Origin: Deltaproteobacteria bacterium
Lineage (GTDB): Bacteria > Desulfobacterota > Desulfarculia > Adiutricales > Adiutricaceae
Assembly: GCA_031263485.1 (NCBI GenBank)
Contig: JAISFS010000303.1
Coordinates: 1 to 43,645 of the forward strand
DNA length: 43,645 bases
Direction: 5' to 3'
The position numbers and the translations under genes were made by a program. Positions within the stretch are counted from its first letter, which is position 1; each line of letters begins with the position of its first letter. Below the pieces are notes generated by a model. It saw nothing but the letters and a program-made list of their open reading frames with translations. It did not search any database and had not been told where the DNA came from. Positions 36,919 to 43,645 of the stretch are shown one piece after another.

Positions 36919-37283
36919 AGGTCTTCCTGGACCAACTGGACGTGCGCCAGATCCAGCTCGCCAAGGGCGCCATCGCGGCCGCCATGGAGATGCTCATGGA
37001 GCGGCTGGGCATGACGTTGAAGGACATAGACGAGATAGTGATAGCCGGCTCCTTCGGCTACCACCTCCGCGCCAAAAGCCTGAAGACCATAAAACTCATT
37101 CCCAAGGACTTCGAGGGGCCGGTGACCTCCGCCGGCAACTCGTCCCTGGCAGGGTCCGCACGCATGCTCCTGAACAAGGACTCACCGGCCGAAGCCCTCT
37201 CCTACACCCGCGAGGTGGAGGTCATAGAGCTTGGTTTCGATCCGAAGTTCCAGACGTTCTTCGTGAACCACCTGGCTTTCTGA
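36918..37283 (+). pseudogene. Duplicated 3' end of the RACo gene
   Basis: Bases 36918-37376 repeat 31793-32252 with few differences: the last 366 coding bases and the terminator region, about 460 bases. The encoded part starts KVFLDQLDVRQIQLAKGAI and ends GFDPKFQTFFVNHLAF, with substitutions such as E-to-K in RAKSLKTIK and F-to-S in VTSAGNS. An open frame continues upstream through the 30-bp array to ATG 36735, but that part has no homology and no 2Fe-2S or nucleotide-binding motif. A functional ATPase is impossible. It is a partial duplication, not a second gene. Confidence 0.92.
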
Positions 37284-37323
37284 CGGCCTCAAGGCACGTC
37301 CCGGGGCCTCCTGCCCCCCCTTC

Positions 37324-37358
37324 GACCCCTGGGGGAAAACATCCCGCTGGGGTCTTTT
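37324..37358 (+). terminator. Copied RACo terminator, degraded
   Basis: This is the counterpart of the terminator at 32200-32234, with the arms now GACCCCTGGGGGA and TCCCGCTGGGGTC and TTTT after them. Two internal pairs are lost, so it is weaker than the original. The rest of the stem and the loop are kept. Confidence 0.75.
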
Positions 37359-37376
37359 CGCTTTACGGCAAGCTTC

Positions 37377-38826
37377 GGCGCCCGGCAAAAGTCGTTCGGA
37401 AGCGCGGGCGCCTCCGGCAACGGGCCCGGGCGTCACCGCCCATGAGCCCGGGTGTTCCTTTCCCCGCTAACCAAAGAACCGTGAAAGCCGACTTGCGCGG
37501 CGACTGTTTGAACCGACGGCGACGGAGCTATGCGTTCCGTAGCCTCAGCGGGTAGATGCGTCAAGGACACGAGTATCCTCCCGGGATTCAGTCGTAATAT
37601 TGACTCAAATATCTGTCAGCCTCGCGAAATTTCAGGGAACCGCTAAGATACGGCGCCGTACCGTTCACCGTCATCTTCCTGACTTTGACATCGCCAAAAA
37701 ATGTGCCAAATCCAGGCCACACACTCCCCTGGACACAGAAATCCGTGTATCCGTTCACGGTGGGTTGGCAACCGTCATGGAGAGTCGATCCAGGGCCTGT
37801 CGAAGTCAGGACCGCCATGTGAATGGATACCCCGGCTTCGACATGACGATTTACGGCATGGCACCCGCGAGACATTCCTGGGGGTGTCCTGCTACGCGAA
37901 CTCGGGAAGGCCGTTCGTCGGCAGCGTTCATCGCAAAGGGCATAGCAGTTCGTCTCTGCGGTCGACAAGCGACCGACCGCCAATGCGCTAGGGGGGCCGG
38001 AAGCCCACCGGGCGGGATGCGGGATATGGCGATACCGCTTGCGGAGTGTTCAGCTGATTGCAACGGACGCCGCGTCAGAATGGCATCGGGAAAAACGACA
38101 CCCCGGGGCAACCTACGGTCTTGCCGCGAACCCGCCTCTGACTGCTTCCCTGCCGAAGGCGTTCGGTACGACCGTGCGGCGCTCATGGGAATTCTGGCTC
38201 GTGGAGGGCTATGGAGTCTCGGCCCTTTCCCAACACGAAACGGACATCGCATACACACATGGCAAGTTAATCGAAGATCTTGAAGGCTGATTAGATGCTA
38301 ATGACGTAGAGGACATCTAGGCTACCGAAGCTGATATTGCCGTGTTCCTGGCGAAAACACCTGATTTCGGCACGGGTCCTTAGTTGCGTGACCTTCGTGT
38401 CCATGTCCTCCTTCGGGGTAATCCCGACAGCCCTCCCCCTTTGACGTATCCCTCGTGATATCGTCCGGAACCATTCACGCCGGGTCCTGCCATTGGCCAC
38501 TACTTCGGTCTGAACTCTTGGGGTGCCGGAAGGCATCTTTTCGGACGCCCTGGGGTGGGGGTGGGGACGTTTTGGTGACGAGGGGGCACCGCTTAGGTGC
38601 TTCCCGGCAGGCTTGTAATGGAGGAAGTGATAAGGATGAGGGGGACAACGGCAGAAACCGGATCCGGCGGATGTTCCGGGGCTCCAGCTCTTCGGCTTGA
38701 TTTTTTCAAAGGGACGCCATAACATGTGAAATGAGGTTGGACCGCAATGACATCGGCCAGCCCTGGCAATCAAGCAAGGGGTAGGCCAACCGTCCTCAGC
38801 TTGCTGTGTATGAGAGGAGTTCGGGT
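37377..38826. other. Long spacer without a recognisable gene
   Basis: Several overlapping open frames occur on both strands, but I find no motif, ribosome binding site or coherent codon use to support a gene. Homology to the RACo downstream region stops at 37376. A minus-strand frame near 38291-38560 has a charged segment that might be a transposase shred; this is not supportable. Confidence 0.45.
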
Positions 38827-39264
38827 ATGGACTATACGGTCGAGGACATAAGAAGGATCATCGAGCCGATAGCCAGACGTCGTGAGGTGGAGCGCGTGTG
38901 GTTGTTTGGTTCATACGCTCGAGGCGATGCCGGACCTGACAGCGATGTAGATATCCGCTTAGACAAGGGGGAAATCAGGGGGTATTTCCAGCTTGGGGGG
39001 CTGTATAACGAGCTGGAAAAGGCGCTTGGCATTAAGCCGGACTTGTTGACTACCGGCTCCCTGAGCGATGATTTTCTTGCGCTCATATCCAAAGACGAGG
39101 TGCTCATTTATGAAAGTGTCGCCGCACAATCAAAATGTCCGGGGTTAACGCTCAATCAAAATGTGTCATGGAGGAATTCCATCTGTACGGGGGCAACGGA
39201 GGCACCCAATTGTCCCCGCACAAATGCCATAAAATTTGCGCAATATGATGAGCTCCTAAATTAA
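38827..39264 (+). CDS. MNT-type minimal nucleotidyltransferase with IS-derived tail
   Basis: A small nucleotidyltransferase of the MntA-like family, which in MntA/HepT systems AMPylates its HEPN partner. The start is ATG 38827, 7 bases after GAGAGGAG. Residues 28-42 (GSYARGDAGPDSDVD) carry the GS...SDxD motif with catalytic Asp 40 and 42, and the third acid is Asp 72 in KPDLLTTG. The family usually ends near residue 97 (DEVLIYES), where a HEPN gene should start. Here the frame runs on for about 48 residues (AAQSKCPGLTLNQN...) that match nothing, and a transposase relic follows. So an IS insertion probably replaced the partner gene and supplied the tail. The catalytic core looks intact. Confidence 0.85.
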   Translation: MDYTVEDIRRIIEPIARRREVERVWLFGSYARGDAGPDSDVDIRLDKGEIRGYFQLGGLYNELEKALGIKPDLLTTGSLSDDFLALISKDEVLIYESVAAQSKCPGLTLNQNVSWRNSICTGATEAPNCPRTNAIKFAQYDELLN

Positions 39265-39289
39265 ATTCCCTGATGCCAGCTTGGGTAGC

Positions 39290-39830
39290 TGGCTGATCTC
39301 CAGGTAACGACATCAGAACTTTGGCTCGAGAGGAGCCCTCTATCCGGTGCTCTATCGCTGTCTTGCTCCGCGTCAAACCCCGCAGGTCGTTCTCCTTGAC
39401 GATCTGGAATTTCTGGACATTCACGCGAACGTGCAGTCGTTGATGACCACGCGCACGTATTGGACGCTGAAGATCGCCTCCAGGTCGAGTGCTGTCGCAG
39501 GCCTGCGGTAATCGGAGGAAGCCACGAAGTCAACAGCGAAATCTCTTGTTGTGCAGGATGATATGCTCGTTTGCTAAATACTCCTTTGGCAGACACGATG
39601 TCTTTGATGCCGTCGTAACATTAGCGCTTTTCGAGCCGGTTCTGGAGGAGAGTGCCGAAGGGCCGCCACCCTCCCATTCGCCTGGGTGCTCCTGGCGTGA
39701 ACGTACTTGGAGTCGCGCTCCTTCAGGGCTCTCTCGATCTGCCTCTGGCTACGGTCGGTGGCTTGTCATGAAAACGAATGTCACTATGCGGGATCTAACT
39801 CGAACGCCTCAGCATCCAAGCCCGCTGTCT
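39290..39830 (-). pseudogene. ISNCY-type (IS1202-like) transposase relic
   Basis: Reading the minus strand across frames recovers the C-terminal half of an integrase-like transposase in order: RQIERALKERDSKYVHARST, QANGRV, then FGTLLQNRLEK, GIKDIVSAK, ILHNKRFAVDFVASS, DLEAIFSVQYVRVVINDCTF and NVQKFQIVKENDLRG. This series (QAKGRVER..FGTLQ..RL, then the DLD-IFSxxxxRxVxNDxT motif, then xYQIxKE) is typical of ISNCY/IS1202-like transposases. Several frame changes and stops make it non-functional. The N-terminal half is missing. The plus-strand gene just before it appears to read into the element's end. Confidence 0.75.
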
Positions 39831-39892
39831 ACCCATAACTCGCCTTCAAATCCGATAGCATGAGTGGGACCCGTCACGGACGTTGCGGCATG

Positions 39893-41851
39893 TCAGATGT
39901 CAGTGGCGTAATCAACCGGTACGGGGAGTTGGATTATTCCGACTTTGGGTACGTCTTGATTTTCCGCCATCCACACTACATCTTTGAAACGCACCAATAC
40001 AGTGGAGGTGCGGTATACAACAACGGCCGCGGCGAGGATAGGTTTGCCTGAGATGAAGAGGAACTTAGCGTAATGTTTCCTCTTAATCTGCTCAAAAGCA
40101 TCCTCGGCTTCGCGTTCAAGGCGACGTTTAAGCGGTTCGGATATCCTTCCCTGTTCAATGAGCCCGGTAACGCTGATCGGTCGGGATTGCTGGAATGTTT
40201 GGCCAGAAGGCTCTGGATATTCGTGGTACGGAGAGGCGTTGCCAGCTGACGGTTCATTTTCATAAATGTCCCATCCGCCCTGTTCGGGAATAAATTTCAG
40301 CTCAACGACGATGTAGCCGCGCAGCTCACCTCCTTCCTGAACCTCGATAACAAGATCCGATCTGCCGGCATCGGATAACAATTGCGACATGGCCTTGAAT
40401 ATGTCGCCATCAAGAATTGCTCCTCCATATTTGAAAAGGATCTGGAGTATTATATTATAATATTTTTCTCCGCCTTGACGATACAAATCCTTCGATATGC
40501 CTGAAAATATCGAGCCGAGGCACATTTCTGATTCCTGGCTATTGCGTGACCACATCGCTGACTGCAACAGGCTTCTTATGTCCGTGAATAATGCGTGCGG
40601 GCCATGGGACTTATTGCCGTATCTAAGGTTATATATAAAATTTGAGAATTTACTCTTGAGCTCGAGTTCGATAGCGTCCTTGACCTCATTGTTAGGTACT
40701 TTCAGTCGATAGATCCTGTCTTTGCCGTATCCGCTGACGCTGTCTACAGTGAGATATCCGGCCTGCAAGAGGAAAGCTTTATTACATATGTTTTGGGTGT
40801 CATTGACGGTCGTGGAATCTGATACAGACAAATTTTTGTCAAATATTGTGAAAAAATTCCCTGTGAATGATTCAAGCATGGCAGTCAACATTGGCACGCC
40901 GGATTTATACCAGTAATCATCGAAGGCTCCGAACTCAAGAAAAGACTTGATCGCGAACGGATTGAAAACTTTATTCTCGCCGTCCCAGCTGTAACCATCA
41001 TACCAGTTGGCGATCTCTCCGATAATGTCGCTAGATTTCCAATGATGCGGAAGCAACCCCACGTTTTTCTGTGCGGAGAGGACACTGGCTAGATGTCTAT
41101 CGAACGATGATTCTATCTCCTGTCTTGTGAATCCGCAAATTGTGGAAAAGCGTGGTTCAAATGTAATATCTCGAAAATTGTTTAGAGCCGAAAAAAGAGA
41201 TAATTGCCTAAATTTCGTGATTCCTGTTATGAGGATGAATCTGAAATTCAGAATAAGCGATTTTATTGCAGAATAAAAACCGTAAAGCGTCAACCGAGTT
41301 TGTTCAATTACTGCAGGATCCCCCAAATATCTATGGAACGGATAGTCGTATTCGTCAATAAGGAGCACGATGTTCCCGGGACCTAATTTGGCAAGGTTAT
41401 CAGCAGGTTTTGCGGAATCCGTGTGTCTCGTGGATAGTTCAGTTACCAGACTGATAAAGGCGGAATAAAAATTGGTTGTTTCGATTTCCACGCGATGATT
41501 TTTTGCGTTCGATTTGATCAAAGCCAACAGGTCATCACCGAATTCTGCCGGAACGATATTTGTGCCTGCCATGTTGATTCGGATTACGGGGGTCTGTGCC
41601 CAGTTGAAATTCGGAGCCAGCTTCTCGATCTTCAGTCCGGCGAATAGCTCCCTTCTGCCGTCGAAAACCTGTTTAATCGTGTCTAGCAGAAGGCTTTTAC
41701 CGAATCTTCTCGGCCTCGACAGAAAAAATGGACCGCGTTTCTTTATAAGCTCAAGAATCAAATCCGTCTTGTCAACGTAAACCGCGCCTTGTCCGATCAA
41801 TGCCTCGAACGATTCTTCTTCGAGTTCCAGAGGTTTCAGATGGTCTTCCAT
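39893..41851 (-). CDS. AAA-ATPase-like protein with C-terminal PD-(D/E)XK nuclease-like domain (third copy)
   Basis: The 652-residue product starts at ATG 41851 with GAGG about 9 bases ahead. It has the same design as the gene at 3379 but is clearly diverged: SRPRRFGKSLLL (about 45-56) is the Walker A-like motif, and NIVLLIDEYDYPFHRYLGDP (near 155-175) the Walker B segment. Family blocks such as ALIGQGAVYVDKTDLI, FILITGITKFRQLSLFSALNN and WYDGYSWDG are present. Near 497-523 SDLVIEVQEGG then GYIVVELKF give the PD-(D/E)XK-like nuclease motif. About 50 residues after the nuclease core include AFEQIKRKHYAKFLF, also usual in the family. Compared with the first pair its sequence is much lower in GC, so it was likely acquired separately. 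Confidence 0.9.
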   Translation of the reverse strand: MEDHLKPLELEEESFEALIGQGAVYVDKTDLILELIKKRGPFFLSRPRRFGKSLLLDTIKQVFDGRRELFAGLKIEKLAPNFNWAQTPVIRINMAGTNIVPAEFGDDLLALIKSNAKNHRVEIETTNFYSAFISLVTELSTRHTDSAKPADNLAKLGPGNIVLLIDEYDYPFHRYLGDPAVIEQTRLTLYGFYSAIKSLILNFRFILITGITKFRQLSLFSALNNFRDITFEPRFSTICGFTRQEIESSFDRHLASVLSAQKNVGLLPHHWKSSDIIGEIANWYDGYSWDGENKVFNPFAIKSFLEFGAFDDYWYKSGVPMLTAMLESFTGNFFTIFDKNLSVSDSTTVNDTQNICNKAFLLQAGYLTVDSVSGYGKDRIYRLKVPNNEVKDAIELELKSKFSNFIYNLRYGNKSHGPHALFTDIRSLLQSAMWSRNSQESEMCLGSIFSGISKDLYRQGGEKYYNIILQILFKYGGAILDGDIFKAMSQLLSDAGRSDLVIEVQEGGELRGYIVVELKFIPEQGGWDIYENEPSAGNASPYHEYPEPSGQTFQQSRPISVTGLIEQGRISEPLKRRLEREAEDAFEQIKRKHYAKFLFISGKPILAAAVVVYRTSTVLVRFKDVVWMAENQDVPKVGIIQLPVPVDYATDI

Positions 41852-42379
41852 AGCGCTGCGCCTCGATGCGGAAAGAACAACGGCAGAAAAGTGTTGTCCT
41901 GCAAGCGATTATGAAGATGAAACTATGCGGAATTGAAAAAGAAAAATGCAGTCTGATAAATCCAGATACTATCGGGAAATGGAAATGGAAATCTCAGTCA
42001 TCATTTTCCGCCTTTGCATGTATCCTATTCCGCCTTTGCATGTATCCTACATTTCTAAATCTTGTTTGTCAATCCCGCCCAGAGCGACAGGCATTGCCGA
42101 TCTGCTGGGTCTGACTTAGGCTCCAATGCTCTTGGCATATTGAATGGGCAGGCGGCAATCGACTCCGGACACTCGATTCCAGGGTCTGATCCAGTGGTCC
42201 TGAGACGGCATGAAGACGCCGCTCCAGACACAAGTATAACAAGGGGTACTCCTTTAGAAGCATCGAGGCACGGTTGCGGCCAGTAGCATTTCCCCCGGAG
42301 ATGGCTTCTGCCGCCCTTCACCCAATGGCAGAGCCAGGAGCAGGCAGGACGACACCTCTGACTCAAAATGTCTGTATTT
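41852..42379. other. Spacer with a 22-bp direct repeat
   Basis: No gene recognised. A 22-base unit beginning TTCCGCCTTTGCATGTATCC occurs twice in tandem (42006-42027 and 42028-42049). Otherwise the region consists of frames without motif. Confidence 0.5.
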
Positions 42380-42600
42380 GACATATATCTATATTTATAT
42401 GATATAGATGATGACTATAGCGTTGTAAATATTATTATGGATACAACTACAACTACCTAAGACTGGTTAAATATTTATTTTATCTCAATTATTATTTTAT
42501 AATTTGTTATATCAATTTCTTTATACATCTTATAGCTTGTTTAACTATTGAATTTGATTTAAAATATATATAAAATATATCTTGCTCTCGATCATAACAC
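42380..42600. other. Extremely AT-rich block
   Basis: About 220 bases are mostly A and T, including TTAAAATATATATAAAAT near 42557-42574, in an otherwise very GC-rich region. No coding frame. It directly precedes the IS1634-like relic. It may be a promoter-rich or nucleoid-protein binding stretch, an insertion hot spot or the edge of foreign DNA. Confidence 0.6.
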
Positions 42601-43645
42601 CTAATACAAGATGGCATGCGCAACAAGACAATAATCGCTTCAAGTATCCCCTCTCCGGCAAAGTGTGCTGCACTAACTTCCCAATGGTCGAGGACGTCAA
42701 GGTCGGCCCCGGCGAATGGCGGACCGTGACCCTCGCGAACCTCTCCGGCGGCTTCAGCCTCCCGAAGAGGTGCTGGTGGTATCTCATCGGCGAGATCGAG
42801 GGGGGACCGCACCTCACCCTGATCCCGGACGCGGACGAAGAGACGAACGACCAGATCGGCGCACTAGCCTAGGAGCCTGTTGCAAAAATCGTAAAAGCAT
42901 TGTCATGGCCCTATCAAATGTGGAATTGCATAGTCATAACTACTGCATTTGCTATCACCCCCTTTGTCAAAGCCCTTTATGCAACAGGCTCCAAGGCGTT
43001 GATGAGCATCGCCGAGAAAATCCTGAGCCTCGCCGCAACGGCGAGGATGACCAGGCGACCCCCCAGGCAGGCGGCGGGAGAGGAATCGGCCGACATCCTG
43101 GAAAGGGCAGGCGACAGCCGGGCCGTTCCGGCGAATAATATAGGTACGGTGAGGGTAGCCCTGAATGCCGCGAGGGAGATCGGCCTCATCGAGTTCCTGA
43201 CGGTGTGCGGGCTCGGCCTAAGGACCGCGATCATCATCACGGCGCATGCGATCACGAGGATGGCCCATCCGGCCAGCGAGAAGGAGTCCCTCAGATGGCT
43301 CCAGGGGTCAAGCGGCTTGGGGCGACTCATGGAGTCAACCTCCCGAAGGCCAACAAGATGACGCTCCAGAGGGCGGCGGACGCGCTCAAAGAGCGCAAGG
43401 ACGCGGTCGATGCCCAGTTCAGGGCAAGGCTTTCCTCTTGGCGCGGGCGGAGGGTCATGATTCTCTATGACCTCACGAATGTCCACCTGGAGGGCCAGGG
43501 CAAAGGCAACGGCAAAGACAAGAGGGGACAAGGCAAGGCCAAGCGGAGCGACTGCAGGCTCGTGACCCTCGCCGTCGGCGTCGGCGAGATCGGTTTTAAC
43601 GTCGGCACCCGTCTACTGGAGAGCTGCTCCTTGGAACCCTCCACG
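42600..43645 (+). pseudogene. IS1634-like (IS4 superfamily) transposase relic, interrupted and truncated by window end
   Basis: Plus-strand fragments read in order as an IS1634-family transposase: GEWRTVTLANLSGGFSLPKR near the N-terminus, ALMSIAEKILSLA, IGTVRVALNAAREIGLIEFL, MAHPASEKESLRWLQGSSGL, GVNLPKANKMTLQRAADALK, RVMILYDLTNVHLEG and KAKRSDCRLVTLAVGVG. Two lesions are visible. A 119-bp element is inserted after 42872 and brings an in-frame TAG. One base is missing at about 43331, where LGRLM must shift by one to continue with GVNLPK. The DLTN motif with the first catalytic Asp is intact. The frame is open to the last base of the window, so the rest lies outside. Confidence 0.85.
42869..42995. 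mobile_element. 119-bp MITE-like element nested in the transposase relic
   Basis: The terminal repeats GAGCCTGTTGCA (42873-42884) and TGCAACAGGCTC (42980-42991) are perfect over 12 bp and bound 119 bases with no gene. CTAG (42869-42872) and CAAG (42992-42995) flank it, a likely 4-bp target duplication with one change. Removing the element and one flank restores the transposase frame as GCC AAG GCG TTG ATG (AKALM), which supports a clean insertion. The 4-base YTAR-type target recalls IS5-group elements, but the family is not certain. Confidence 0.8.

Noticed and set aside
36735-37283. 182-codon open frame as a complete short RACo-like gene
   Set aside because: Only the last 121 codons are RACo-derived. 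The upstream part is the 30-bp array and unrelated sequence, with no 2Fe-2S or ATP-binding motif.
42977-43531. 184-codon minus-strand frame near the window end
   Set aside because: It is the reverse shadow of the IS1634-like transposase relic. The plus strand carries the family motifs across two frames.

Overview
The window looks like a chromosome segment of a GC-rich, probably anaerobic Gram-negative bacterium, best guess a deltaproteobacterium (Desulfobacterota) living in a gut or another crowded anoxic habitat. This rests on gene content only: folate/FAD-dependent TrmFO, a RACo-type corrinoid-protein reactivator, a PA2779-like exported protein, a long FtsK with a low-complexity linker, and several AAA-ATPase-like/PD-(D/E)XK proteins of the kind common in gut anaerobes. 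No rRNA, tRNA or CRISPR array was found. Coding density is low. Long spacers hold decayed genes, IS relics, small inverted-repeat elements and many minisatellites.

Layout. 1-5.2 kb: a broken and an intact copy of an AAA-ATPase-like/PD-(D/E)XK gene in tandem, each behind a similar sigma70-type promoter. 5.2-6.9 kb: a spacer with a dispersed repeat and a 22-bp inverted repeat. 6.9-10.3 kb: trmFO, a translationally coupled anchored TPR-like protein, and a PA2779-family protein. 10.9-14.7 kb: two divergent genes, an internally duplicated unknown protein (minus) and an exported DUF3298/RsiV-like protein (plus), separated by a spacer with a 16-bp palindrome. 15.0-17.7 kb: a Fic protein with its own inhibitory motif and a HipA-like kinase, then a 179-bp MITE-like element. 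18.3-29.3 kb, minus strand: ftsK, a MetE/UroD-fold methyltransferase-like protein and a 2037-residue coiled-coil protein, with 42-bp and 36-bp tandem arrays in the spacers. 29.3-32.2 kb: a 34-36-bp array, then RACo with a strong terminator. 33.5-35.2 kb: a second type of ATPase/nuclease-like protein. 36.1-37.4 kb: a DUF4198-like gene broken at a G7 tract, facing a transplanted copy of the last 460 bp of the RACo gene with its terminator. 38.8-43.6 kb: an MNT-type nucleotidyltransferase running into an ISNCY-type transposase relic, a third intact AAA/PD-(D/E)XK gene, an AT-rich block, and an IS1634-like transposase relic split by a nested 119-bp element and cut by the window edge.

How the genes may work together. 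RACo and the MetE/UroD-like protein both fit one-carbon or corrinoid methyl-transfer metabolism, but they are not in one operon. The accessory genes (four AAA/nuclease-type genes, Fic, HipA-like kinase, MNT nucleotidyltransferase) are lower in GC than the core genes and are interleaved with IS debris, so they look acquired by transfer and partly decaying. No complete known defence operon is visible. The least explained items are the giant coiled-coil protein with an internal signal-like segment, the hairpin-forming minisatellites beside it, and the RACo 3' duplication fused to a 30-bp repeat.
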